Shown here: in pieces, positions 43,914-56,853 of the stretch
How the letters are laid out: the number at the start of each line of letters is the position of its first letter
Numbering within the stretch: the stretch's first letter is position 1
Assembly (NCBI GenBank): GCA_027922465.2
Contig: BQMF02000167.1
Location: 186,001 to 250,000, forward strand
DNA: 64,000 nt
Origin: Turritopsis dohrnii
Taxonomy: Eukaryota > Cnidaria > Hydrozoa > Anthoathecata > Oceaniidae
Direction of reading: 5' to 3'
Translations under genes and position numbers: made by a program
Notes under the pieces: model-generated
The model's database searches: none
Told to the model about the DNA's origin: nothing
What the model saw: only the letters and a program-made list of their open reading frames with translations

Positions 43914-44603
43914 ATACATGACTGTCTTGCTAAAGAAATAGAAATTAATAAAAATAAAAAAAATAATTTTTTGTACATTTTATGAATAAGTTCTTTATAC
44001 ATTTATCCATCAGTGCACGAGTTGATATAAAATTTTGTTGTTAGGGATTTAAGTTTAGAAAGTGATGTCAGGGAGGTTGAGATTAGGAAAATTTAGTTGA
44101 AGGTGGTTTCATTGAAGGGAAGATGTGTGACAAAAAGAGTTCAAACCAAATGATGACATATTAACACACTGTAGCTTGAGAAGACCCCTACTGCCACCTC
44201 TAGTTCCCAGGAATGACTTATTTTGTCAAACCTAAGATTAGCCAGGCTATCAGTCGGTAGATTTTGGTTGAGAAATCTATGAATATTATAGGATGTTCTA
44301 CTTTGACTGGATCAAAAAATTTAAGAACTCCACAATCAGCATACAATTTAGTGGCTGAGGTTCTGAGATGGGAGAATGTTATTAGAATGTAATAATGGCT
44401 AATTGAAATGATGCTTGCATACACATTTTATTTTATCTTGTCACATGTTTTTGGACTTGAATTGAGATATAATGCATGTTGTTAGTGTTGATCTCAAACT
44501 TATTTGTGGCCTATAATAAAAGTAGTGCTATTTGAGATTTCAGTTGATGGCAGTTCTTCATTTCCTTACGTTTTTTTAAGGTTTAACAAAATGATTGAAT
44601 AAA
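43914..44603. other. Region upstream of CCDC180
   Basis: No gene was seen. It should contain the promoter and 5' UTR of the plus-strand CCDC180 gene. Confidence 0.45.
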
Positions 44604-47600
44604 ATGGAAACTCTTCAAACAAGAACAGACGGTATACCCATTGTGCATGAATCTCGGGCTGTTACAGGGAATGGCATACTGACAGAAAAACAAAGGGCAT
44701 GGATTAGTGGAGCTAGTAATAATATTTATATCGAAAATCCTGTATTTCAGAGGTTAGTTTAAAAAGTTCAACAGAAAGGCTTATGTTTTCGTTTTCTTGG
44801 TGAAATTGCAGATCTATAATTTGTTATTGAGGCTTGTGACTACCATGTTAATATTTTGAATTACTCTTGTTGTTATTGTTGTCGTTAAACTTTTCATGCA
44901 TGACTTATACTCCTTTCACAATCCAAAAGATTTTTCTTAATTGGAACCCTATGTTGTTTCAAGTACATTAAATACAAGCTCTAACCGTGAGTTTTTAGTC
45001 CTTGGGCTTCCATCCGTAATGGTTGGTTTTTCCGCCCGCTGACTTTGCAATATTAGTTGAATTACAAGCCCTAAGTTTTCCTACAGTGTGGGGAGCCTTT
45101 TTTCAACCTTATTGGCAGAGTTATTTGTAGGTAAGTAAGCCTTGCAGATAAGACTGTCACTCTATCTCTTTCACACAGAAGCGAATAATTATGTGTATTC
45201 CTGTGTTGTTAAAGTCTTCCTACCATCCATGAATGTTTATTACTTGCATGTACAGGTACTGGAAAGAAAAGAAAGAGCATGAGGAAAAGCAAAAAACAAG
45301 AAGTATTGATGTTGTCGATGTTAGAGGTTTGATGTCTGATGAAACAGGTATATTTGATGATCATTGTATTCTTCATAAACGTAGTATTTTGCTGTTTAAG
45401 TTGATTTGTCGATGTAGGAAAGATGGAATTATTAGTATCTTTTAAGGGTCTTAAATACAGATGAAATGTAAAGACTCTTTTCGAGTTTACTTACATTGAG
45501 AAAAAATATCAAGAATTCTGTTCAGTTCATAATGCAGGGCATGAAGTAACGCAATTCCATATTTAGTTGATAATCTTTTCTTAATGATATTTTTTGAGTG
45601 ATAAAGCTGGTTGGCCATGGAAATACTCCAGTCTTGTCAATGAATAGAAATCAAAACAGCTGAGGTGTGCAATAACTTACATAAGTTTCTGTTTGTGGAA
45701 ACCGCCGTTAAGCTTCTATTTCACTGATTAAAGGGAGCTGGAAACTAAGATGCTTATGTCTACTCAATTGCAGACACGACGTTCCCCAGTGAAAATGTTT
45801 CTGATTGGTCAATATTTCTTTACTTGTCAGCGAATGTCGGCCGAGTAGATTTGCTCGATATAAAGAAGTGAAGAGAATTTGAGTGCCGTGCTTATGGGGT
45901 AGACACCGTCTTGCAAGCGGTTTCTAGATGGAGTCAAAATAGAGTAAATTCTTCAATCTTCTATTCTATAAGGCTTTCCAAATAAATGTAGGATATTTAC
46001 AAAATTGTTTAAGATATGAAAAGAATTTCATTCAATCGAAAAAAATTATTTTTGCGCATGCAATTTATGTGATTTAGGCGTGTGCCGGCGTGTGCGCGTG
46101 CGATCACACGCCATAAAATGACAAGACTGTACTCGACACCTAAATTGTTGATTTAGAGGCAAGATGCTTTGGCTGATTTGCTTTATCATGGGTTCTATGG
46201 AAAGAGCATTTTAGCTCATTAAAAATTGCTTAATGGAAAAGTCATTTAGATATTGGATGATTACTAATTAACGTTTTCTATTTTTTTTGTTGTTGTTGTT
46301 ATCATTCAGGATTTGAAAAGCACGATTCAGGAGTTATTTCTAAAATACAAAAAAGCAGGAAAGAAAGGTAAAGTTGTTCCTACTACCTATCAGATGTCTT
46401 TCACTTGAAAATAAGTCATGAGAAGAAACTGCAAAATGTGATGTTCTGTATATTTTTATGTTTTGCCATGGTTATCATGACAAATTGCGTTGGTTTTGTA
46501 TTAGCTAAACTAAACAATTTTAGACATGAAATTGCAATGGACGACATGGTACAGGAGCTGGCATCAATTAGTTTGGTATATGATTTTTCTTTATCATTCA
46601 CTATACTGTTATGTGAAACAGCTTTTAATTTTTTGTTGATCGTGACTTTTTGTTTGTTCTTCATCTTTGTTTGTTGTTATAGGATCTTGAACCGCAAATA
46701 CAAGAAGTTTGCGAAACCCTCAAAAACTATTTAGATGAAGATACAAAAGGTAGTACAATCCACTTGCAAGATACTTTCTCAAACTTATTTTTACATGACA
46801 GAATTTTTATTATTTTATAACTAGAAATACAATCATCATTTTCCGAAATACTTGATGATGAGGTAAAATTAGAAATAGTTTCTTCTTTTTCTTTTTGTAC
46901 TTTAAAGCCTTACAATACATTTCTGTCACAACTTTCTTTTTATAGAAGCTGGCATTGCATACCTTAAATAGTTTAAATACTTTATGGAAGGAGATTGAAA
47001 AACATTTTCCAACTAGAGAAATATGGATGAAACAGCTTCACACTTCACTACAGTCAATTGAAAGTAATCGCTCTCGATTGGTATGTTTGTACGTAGTATG
47101 GTTTCAGTGATTTAGGGTACAAAATACTTCAAGTAAATAAATGAATAAATAATAAATCTCAAAAAACAATGAATACTATTTGAGTAAACAACTATGATTG
47201 TCAAATACCAATTAGGTACCGAATAAAGAAACGATCCAATTGTTAGTACTTTTCTAGCTTTTTACTCCTTTATACTTGAAGATTGTTTTCTGTTTAGATC
47301 AACAATGTCCTTAGCTCATATATGAATACGTTTGAGTATATTGCTTACTTGATGCCTGCGGATGTTCATCGACTTATTGAAGAGGAAACTACTGTAAATT
47401 TTCCTTTTTATACTTGTCAGTTTTCCACAGTTTGCTTTTAAAGTGTGTTACTTCATCAGCAGATTGGTGCTAATTAAAAAAGTCATATGAAGTTTTGAGA
47501 ATTTTGGCGATTTTAAGGCAGCTTTGAAAATAACGATAAATAAATAATACATATTGCATGTAATTTTCACTTTTTATTATAAAGTTTGATGTTTTTGTTT

Positions 47601-50600
47601 ATAGAAAATAAACATATCATTGTTAAACAACCAAACCTCGCATGCTGAACTTCTAAAAAGACTTATGATGTGTAAGTGTATTTATTTCTTTACCCATAAT
47701 AAAATCTGTATTTTACACTTAAAGGGAAATTAAACCTTAAAATTTCTTTTCTGATTTTGAGCATGAAATACTTCATTTATCCTAGAGGAACACCTTTTAT
47801 TGAAAAAATGAAAATGAAAAAATAGCTAAAAAAACAGTTAAATTGCCATTACAGTTACAATATCATGACGTCACAGAGCGAATTTCATTTGCAGAAATAT
47901 CAGACATAGGCTGCACATGATGGCATGTTTTCTATACCTATGCTCTACAGATACGAGAAACAATAGATAAACAACATAAACACGAAGATATTTATCATTC
48001 ATTGACATAACAATCTTAAACATCAAGAAACTTATCAGCAAAAGAAAAATAAAACAGTCATAATGAAGATTTCTTTTTTTATACATCTAAAATATACACA
48101 TTTGTTCAAAAACTCACTTATGTACGTATACCTGCTATAAGTCTAAAATGTAATACTTTTTAATGAAGGTTTTATATCACAAAGAACTTAAGAACTTTTA
48201 TCAACAAAAACAAAATATTTTAGTTTATGCAATCCTTACAAAAAGAGTGATCGCGCTGTGACGTCAAAATTTCCATCCCAAAGCACTGCAATGGCGTCCG
48301 TTGTTAGACACTAAATAACGAAAAACTGAGTATGATTGTTATTTAAGATAATTTTCAATGATCACACACTACATTTATGTTTCTTACAACTCTTATTTTT
48401 GTTCTTTTATTGTACCTTGAGGGAATTAATTTTCATGGCAATTATATTTCGTGAAAGTTAATATCCTTATAGTGGAAGTAATACGGTTGAAACTTGCTGC
48501 TATTCGCAAATTTTAATTTCCACATAAATATGGAATGTACTTGTGACTGTGAATAGTCAATAAAAAAATTAACTAGTAAATTTTGATTATTAACAGTGGA
48601 TATCAAGCAAGAGAAGAAGTTGTATGAGGATTGGAGCAACAGATTAAATGATTGGAAAGCGATAAAGCTGGAAGAGTCTGTCCAAAAACACAAGTCAGTT
48701 TTCTTTTGTATAGTCAGGCTTGATGAAACATCAAATTTTGACACCCTTTAAAATCTTGCTAACCTGCATACTTGCTATATCTTGAGGTCTAAATTTATCA
48801 ACCAGAGTTTTCAGTCAGAGCTTTTGTCACTTTCTGGACTATGACGTCAAAAGGTTTTTATCATACTCTCAATAGCAGTTTTCATCATACTCTTGACAAC
48901 AGTTTTCATCATATTCTTGATAGCAGTTTTCATCATACTCTCGATAGCAGTTTTCATCTTGATTTTGTTTGTCAGAGTCTGATTATGTGATGTATACCTT
49001 AAAGTCACAATAAGTCGTGAAAATCTTTTTTTGTAAATGTCACAAGCATTAATTGTCACAAGCAGCCTAAGTCGCAAGACACCATTTTGAAAAATTTTTT
49101 GTACGCATGAAATCCTGTAAAATACGTAAATTGAGGCAATATCAAGCAATTTTCTTCTAAGGATGTCATTCTCAATAAAAATGCACCCACATTTTGCATT
49201 CACTGACTTTTGTCAGTCATTTATGGGCTGACACAAGGCAACTTGCCAAATTTTTTTTGTGAAAATATTTAAAAGTTGCAAGCACAAAAAGTCACAAATC
49301 CTAAAAAAGAAAAATGTTGCATACACAAATTGACGGGAAAGTCGCAACAATTTGCTGGCGACAATTTGTACTTGCATCTTTTTGTGTACACGACTTTGTG
49401 TGACTTTAAGGTAGTTTGAAAGCTAAAACTATTTCTTGCTAGCATAACCTTAATATTATACTGTTCAGTCCTTCTTATTTTAATACAGGAGATTCATGGA
49501 AAGTGAGAATGTTGCATCTTCACCTTTGCTTGAGAAGTATTTGAATGATCTGTTGAAGAAACAAACTTTGCTGCACCAAAGAAGGATCGACCTTCTCAGT
49601 CAGTTGAAGTGAGACTAACCACTTCATTTGTTAATCCAAATATCTACACAATGTTTCCACAATATAAATTATTTGGAATTTTAGTCATATGAAGCCTCCA
49701 TCTTCAACGAAAGCTGCTGTTTACCAATGGAACATAGCTGTCACTGATGTTACCAACCAGTTAGGCATGTGAATGTATTTGATGTTGTTTTTATCTATCC
49801 TTGAGCTTCTTTCCAAACTACTGAACATTTTGTGTTTAGATAAAGCTCATGAAGAGTACATTTCCTTACTGACATCTCAGCAGCAAAAGATACTTTGTGA
49901 CTGTAATGATCATGTCAAAGATACTTTGGTGAGTTCTTTCAATGATATGAAATTGTTTGTCCAGATGTCTGGACCATAGAGTTCTCCAATAAACATACAA
50001 ATTATTTGTTTTCAAAGGATGATTTGTTAAAAGATGACATCATCAAGGAGCAAACTGTTGAACAGGTATCCTTCTCAAAAACCTATCGCAATCAGGAGAG
50101 TTTTTTCAGTTATTCATTCAAATTGTAATGTTTTTTCATATTGTTTTTATAGCTAGCACATGAAACATTTTATCCACTTGTTGGAGAGAGGAAAGCAATA
50201 TTTGACTATGAATTGGAGAAAGTTGAAGTACGTTGTTTTATCCTTGTTTTCAAATTTCTATCTTATCTTTGAATTTTTAAGAAATCCAAAAATGCTAAAA
50301 AAATAATCTAAAAGATGGTTTAGTTATTTTTTATTGATATTTTTGAAAATTTCAACGATGACGAAATGTCTTGCTTCAAGCCATTCATGAAGAACACATA
50401 ATGTTTTGAAGGAAGGAAGTCATATATCGCTGTAAAATATAACATCATAGAGTGCAACTATGTGCTTGTAACTGGTGCTCGTATATGTTGGAGTGAACTG
50501 TTTATTCAATACATTTATGTTGTATGAGATTCTCTTAGATTTTACTGCCTTGTTATCTTTCTGATAAAGATTTTGAACTCATTCTTACCACAATTGTTTT

Positions 50601-53600
50601 AAAGAAATGTTTGAATGAAACTGCTGCCAATCAAAAACAGCTGCTGAAGGATTTGTTTATGTTCGCACAAGGTGCCGCACATATTTGGGATAATCACGAA
50701 TTAGGTTTGGATAAAGAAGAAAGGAATCTGCAAGTTCGTATTTTTTCAGCACTTTGTTTTTTCATTCAAGATGTTATTATGTTAAGTGATTGAGGCCATT
50801 ACTACTATGTACCATGCCAACAATATACTATGCACTATGTACAGTATACCAGGATAGTAATGAAGTTATAAAAGTACATAGGGTGGTAGCAAAAGTTGAT
50901 AAAATATGTGAGGAAAGAAAAAAGACTGATGAGTTGTGAGCCACTAATAACAAAGAAACTAAGTGTAATGTAACCTGAAAAATCCCATTTCAGAATTGTG
51001 TCAGACTCTTAATGTCCTTGCAATCATTGACAGAAAATTTCTTACTTATACGATAACCTTTGTATAAAGTAACTTTCCATTTTAACATTTTATTTGCACT
51101 TGAAAATGTAATCCAGACTGTCGCTTTGTAGTAATAATAAACATGATCATTATACACTTTACAATTATGTTTAATAGGAAATGCTCAGTAAAAACCGGCG
51201 TGACCATGATTACACCAATCAGGTATGGTGTTATTATTATGCTTCGTAGAAACGCAACTATCAACAGTGTATAGAGAATAGTTCTTTGATAATGATAATG
51301 GGGATAGGTTGCTGATCAAAATTTTGGTGGATGATCTGAAGTTTGATCAGTATTTAAAAATATTCGATTAAAATCAAGCTACTCTAAGGTTTTAAAAGTA
51401 AAGTTCAATTATGCAGCTTTCAAAGTATGCAATCAGAGGCCACAAGAGCCACACTTTGATACTATAAAATCTTCAAAGTGATTGCAATTCAGTTATTTAC
51501 TGACAATAAAGTCATAACACGTAACTGATGGAAAACACAGAATTAGCATCCATAATTTTTCATTAGTTATTATGGTCATAGGTGTTCCTTAGTGCGATTG
51601 CTCAAGTTGTTATTTCTTGATATAAAAGCCTGCAATCTTTGCAAATTGATGGCATGTAACACAAATGTTATTATCAAACTGTTATGGCTTTTTAGATCAA
51701 AGAAGCTAAATTGGACATTGTTATGGACAGAATGAGACAAGATTCCACACAAGATGTGAGTGATTTTGATTCTCTGTCGGCGGTCTTCTTATTTAATAAT
51801 CTTCTGCTACCTCCTTTAGATGCTTTCATTCAGTCTGAAACAATCGCTAGCCATGTTGGAAGAGATAAAGAATGGGTGAGATTACCATTTTTCTAGTTTC
51901 TTCAGCTTGCTTTGAGAATAAATTTGTTGGTGTTTACCAGAAGCGTTTTTAGCGAAAAATCTGTAACATTGAGGAGCTGTCACTGTTTTAAAAATCTGTA
52001 ACATTGAGGAGCTGTCACTGTTTTAAAAATCTGTAACATTGACGAGCTGTCACTGTTTTAAAAATCTGTAACATTGACGAGCTGTCACTGTTTTAAAAAT
52101 CTGTAACATTGACGAGCTGTCACTGTTTTAAAAATCTGTAACATTGACGAGCTGTCACTGTTTTAAAAATCTGTAACATTGATGAGCTGTCACTGTTTTA
52201 AAAATCTGTAACATTGATGAGCTGTCACTGTTTTAAAAATCTGTAACATTGATGAGCTGTCACTGTTTTAAAAATCTGTAACATTGATGAGCTGTCACTG
52301 TTTTAAAAATCTGTAACATTGATGAGCTGTCACTGTTTTAAAAAGAATTTTAACTTGTAGTTACTATGATTTTCATGGTGTGCAGAAAGCTACTTGTGAA
52401 AAATTTCCTCGCATGATCAAATCAGAAATCACCAGATATTCATCATCTGTTTACGCATATTTCAAAGTTCGTGAACATGAGAAGGTAAGTTTTCCGTCAT
52501 CATCATGATATATTTTCTGTCGTAAGGAGTTGTTCTTGAAGTTGAATATCCGGGGTTGTAAGCTTTTCTGCCCTCTATATACGTTTTTTACAGTTTATGA
52601 TATTGGATGGAAAGGTTTTTGTTGTCAGTCACAATTCACAATTCCATTTTAGTTTATTTTATTAACTTTGTTATTTATCTTGATACAGCTGTAACCGAAG
52701 TTATGAAAATTACGTTTACGTTTAAGACAAATTCAAGCAACAATGGTGTCCAGGTTATTGATATACTCACTCTTACCAATGGTGTAAAATTTGATATTCT
52801 TGACGAGGCAACTGAAAAAAAGGAGTGTTTGAAGAATTCATTCTGTGTAGAAGATTCTAAAGAAACTGGTTAGAGAGATTTAATATATTTACATTTACAT
52901 AGATACATTGTTCATTCATCATTCTTGTTTATTGTTAAAAATTGTTTTTGTTAAGTGCATGGTGATCTTGTGTTTGTGCAATCTTTACTTCTTGACATCT
53001 CTTTTGTTGTTTGTGTTTCACTTAACTTCAATTCAATATCACATTTTCAGTCTTATCTTTTTTCATAGACTTGGTGATGGAAGTTTTACCATACGTTGAT
53101 AGTTTTGCATTTCCAACAACAATGTTTGAAAAGCTTAAAGAAAAGTTTGTTTTTCTTTTTAATTAATAATGAATTCGTAAGATATATTACATGTCCTTCT
53201 AAATCAGAATATCTTCATTTCAGCAAGATGCAAGTTTTTGAAATTGATCCCTATCATCTATGCTATCAAATAATTTCTCTTTAGTATGCGCAATGAATTT
53301 TTGGAACATTTGCAAAAATGGTGTAAGGATTGCCATAAGAAAGCAGAAGCTACCATGATGGCGAAAGTATGTAAAGTGTTACTCACAAAAATAAAACTTT
53401 GTGGAATATAATTTTGTAAGGATTGGGTAAGTTTTGACATACATCAAACCTTAAAGCCAGTTTTATGTTTACCATAGTTTGAAGAGATCAACAATGAGCT
53501 AGACTTGCGCTTACATTTACATGAACCCAGACCGAAGCGTGCTGAGTATGATGTGCACAATGTGAGAGCTGGTAAGACAGGTTTTGTTTCCAACCTTTCA

Positions 53601-56600
53601 ACTCTCGACTTCAAGTGTTCACAGAATGACTTTTTCTTGGGTCATACCTATAATTCTCAAGAATTTAACGTAAGTGACGAAAAAAGTAATAATTGCCTCA
53701 AAGGAAGGCTTAAAAGATGAAGTAACTGTGATAGATATTTTGGAATGTAAGTGTTAATGAACATTTACTGAAAATGAAACTAGTTAAGTAGAAATTTCAA
53801 AATAATGAGCTTGTTGGTTACATGATGATATATGATTTTGTAATTCAGTATGACACTATAGGTATACATTGTTTTCAATATTTCCTTTGTTGTTTAGGTG
53901 AATTATTGCTTCATCGAAATCGAGTGGAACAGCACTGCTCTGGAATTTCAGAAACACTGGTCTCTCTAAAAACATGTTATCAAGAGATGTTAGACGAACA
54001 TGCCAAAGAGGTCTTCATTGAATGTTTTTGTGTTTAAGTGTCATTTTTTTTGCTACGTCTTCATCAGAAAAGGTTTTTGAAGTCATCATTGATGTAATTC
54101 CCTATTGCACTAGAATGAAAAGTTTCGGAAATCAGTTGAAGAATTGGAAACATCATTTGCTAATGCTTCAAACACTAATCAGTAAGATAAGTTATCTAAT
54201 AAGAATTGCATCTGGTCGGATCCTTAGATCTGTTCCATTAGTCATCCAGCATGGTATATTTTTAGGTTAAAGGCCATGCAGGAACAAGTGAATGGAAAGC
54301 TAGACCAGGTATATGTCTTTGTCGGATAGATTCCCTTTGCATTCCATCTGACCTTAAATAAGTGTACCAAAATACAAACTAGTATGACATTTAGCATCCT
54401 TTGTTATGGTTAGTGATAGTATCCCAGGTAGCATTTTAAACATTATGTGCCTTATTCCAAGAAATTAACATGCAATGATATTAATCTGAAAGTGACTTGG
54501 AGGAAATGAGCATGATCAGGGAACTTTTAGTTCATTTTTTCAATGAAATTAACATGGTTGCGACAAGCGGAATTCAAATAATATGAAATTAACGAGAGTC
54601 TGAGTCAGGTATGTACATTTTGATGACATCATTATTAGATGGTGCATTAATTTCTTGGAATAAGGTATTCCCCTCAATCCTGTGTCAATATAAGGTGAAC
54701 AACAAAGGAATGTTGAACAGAAAGTACATCCATATTGCAGAGCTCTAAAAATGAAGACAAAAATATGGGATTGTTTCCTAATCACCAACTGTTACCAAGA
54801 TATCTCTGATCAAAAGATTTCAATGATATCACAGAGCCATCCCCGAAACCTTTTAGACCCAAATTTTCCAACACCCCATTGTCAGTATTGAGGACTCCCG
54901 AAAACTTCAGTCATCCTTATTGGTTCTTTCCTAAATTGTGATTATTCCAAGAAATTAACATGCAATGATATTAATCTGAAAGTGACTTGGAGGAAATGAG
55001 CATGATCAGGGAACTTTTAGTTCATTTTTTCAATGAAATTAACATGGTTGCGACAAGCGGAATTCAAATAATATGAAATTAACGAGAGTCTGAGTCAGGT
55101 ATGTACATTTTGATGACATCATTATTAGATGGTGCATTAATTTCTTGGAATAAGGTATTCCCCTCAATCCTGTGTCAATATAAGGTGAACAACAAAGGAA
55201 TGTTGAACAGAAAGTACATCCATATTGCAGAGCTCTAAAAATGAAGACAAAAATATGGGATTGTTTCCTAATCACCAACTGTTACCAAGATATCTCTGAT
55301 CAAAAGATTTCAATGATATCACAGAGCCATCCCCGAAACCTTTTAGACCCAAATTTTCCAACACCCCATTGTCAGTATTGAGGACTCCCGAAAACTTCAG
55401 TCATCCTTATTGGTTCTTTCCTAAATTGTGATTGAAAAAATCCACTTGCTACTATGTTCATGTGGAAAAAAAATTTTTATAATATTTGTCTATGTGTATG
55501 TTTTTTATGTACAACTGAAAAGAAGTCAATCACTCTCTGCAATAGAAGTGGTTTGCATATTGCTGATTTAGTATTATAACATTAGGTTTTGTGAACTGCA
55601 GAGTAGACTTATTTTGATTTGTTTGTTACAGTATATGGATGTTATTAGAGCCTCAGTTCGACATTTCCGCTTCAATTTGGATGACATGTTTAACAGATTA
55701 CGTAATTCAAATGCACAATTCAGAAAATCTTTAAAGTATGTTTATCCTTTTTAATACAGACGAGGAAATGCACAGTGATGGTATTTGTAGTAGTGATATT
55801 TTAAAAAATGAGAATTTTTGTTTCACTGTATCTATTTTTATCATTCTCACGTTAGTGTTTTTACCATTCTTGTGTCTAGATTGTTTTCAGAAGGTGGAAA
55901 CTTTTCTCCCGATGAAGTGGAAGAGTTCAGAAAGCAATTAGTATGTTTGTCACAAACCATTCAGAATCACTATTTTGTTGTTTTGTCTCTATCTCCATCA
56001 TAAAAGATGTTTATGTTCTCTATCTCCATCTAAAAGATGTTTATGTTCTCTATCTCCATCATAAAAGATGTTTATGTTCTCTATCTCCATCATAAAAGAT
56101 GTTTATGTTCTCTATCTCCATCTAAAAGATGCTTATGTTCTCTATCTCCATCATAAAAGATGTTTATGTTCTCTATCTCCATCTAAAAGATGCTTATGTT
56201 CTCTATCTCCATCATAAAAGATGTTTATGGAATCAAGTGAAAATTATTATATACTAGCAGAAAAAATAAAATTTTGAATTTTCATTTCCACAGGAAAAAG
56301 TTGCAACTAAGATTGATAATTGTGAGGGGCAACTCATGGGTGAGTTGGAGGGCATGGAGACGAAGCGGATGGATATTGCCAAAGAGTTTGCAGGCAAACT
56401 TGAAGACAGGTATAGCTGGGAAGTGTGTTGTCGTTTATCACAACTTGTAGCTGTTCGTAGCACTTGTACTTATGACATGTCTTGCTTTGTAAGACAGTTG
56501 TTTTTCGTGATAAAAGCATGGTAAGGCATGGTAATTCTAACTTTGTGTTACTTGTGACATTTTTCTTCTTACAGATACAAATACCATTTACTTGATTTGA

Positions 56601-56813
56601 CCTTTATTGAAAAGGTGAAGCGATGGTTGACCAACATCCAAGTTAAAATCAAAGCTGAAGTAAGTTTTAATACAACAGAATATTATGAAAAAAGGTGCAT
56701 GCAACTTTTTCATTCGAGTGTATATTGATATCTAGCATATTAACGTCTTTATTAAAAGCTTGATTAAGTCATTGTCACCATCTGTTGAATCCCAAGTTCC
56801 TATTTGTGGATTC

Positions 56814-56853
<40 letters not shown>

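Noticed and set aside
46405..46734. 109-codon frame with strong hydrophobic segments
   Set aside because: It covers two CCDC180 exons (46524-46575, 46683-46749) and reads through the intron between them; the hydrophobic part is intron.
51756..51819. A 64-bp intron with GTGAGT donor inside the CCDC180 exon 51696-51875
   Set aside because: Removing it breaks the frame into the next exon, whereas reading through keeps phase, so the block was treated as one exon.
51955..52345. Regular 35-bp repeats as a CRISPR-like array
   Set aside because: The units are contiguous with no unique spacers, in an animal intron; this is a minisatellite.
54549..55278. Two identical 79-codon minus-strand frames
   Set aside because: Identical only because of the 490-bp duplication; they lie inside a MITE-like intron repeat.
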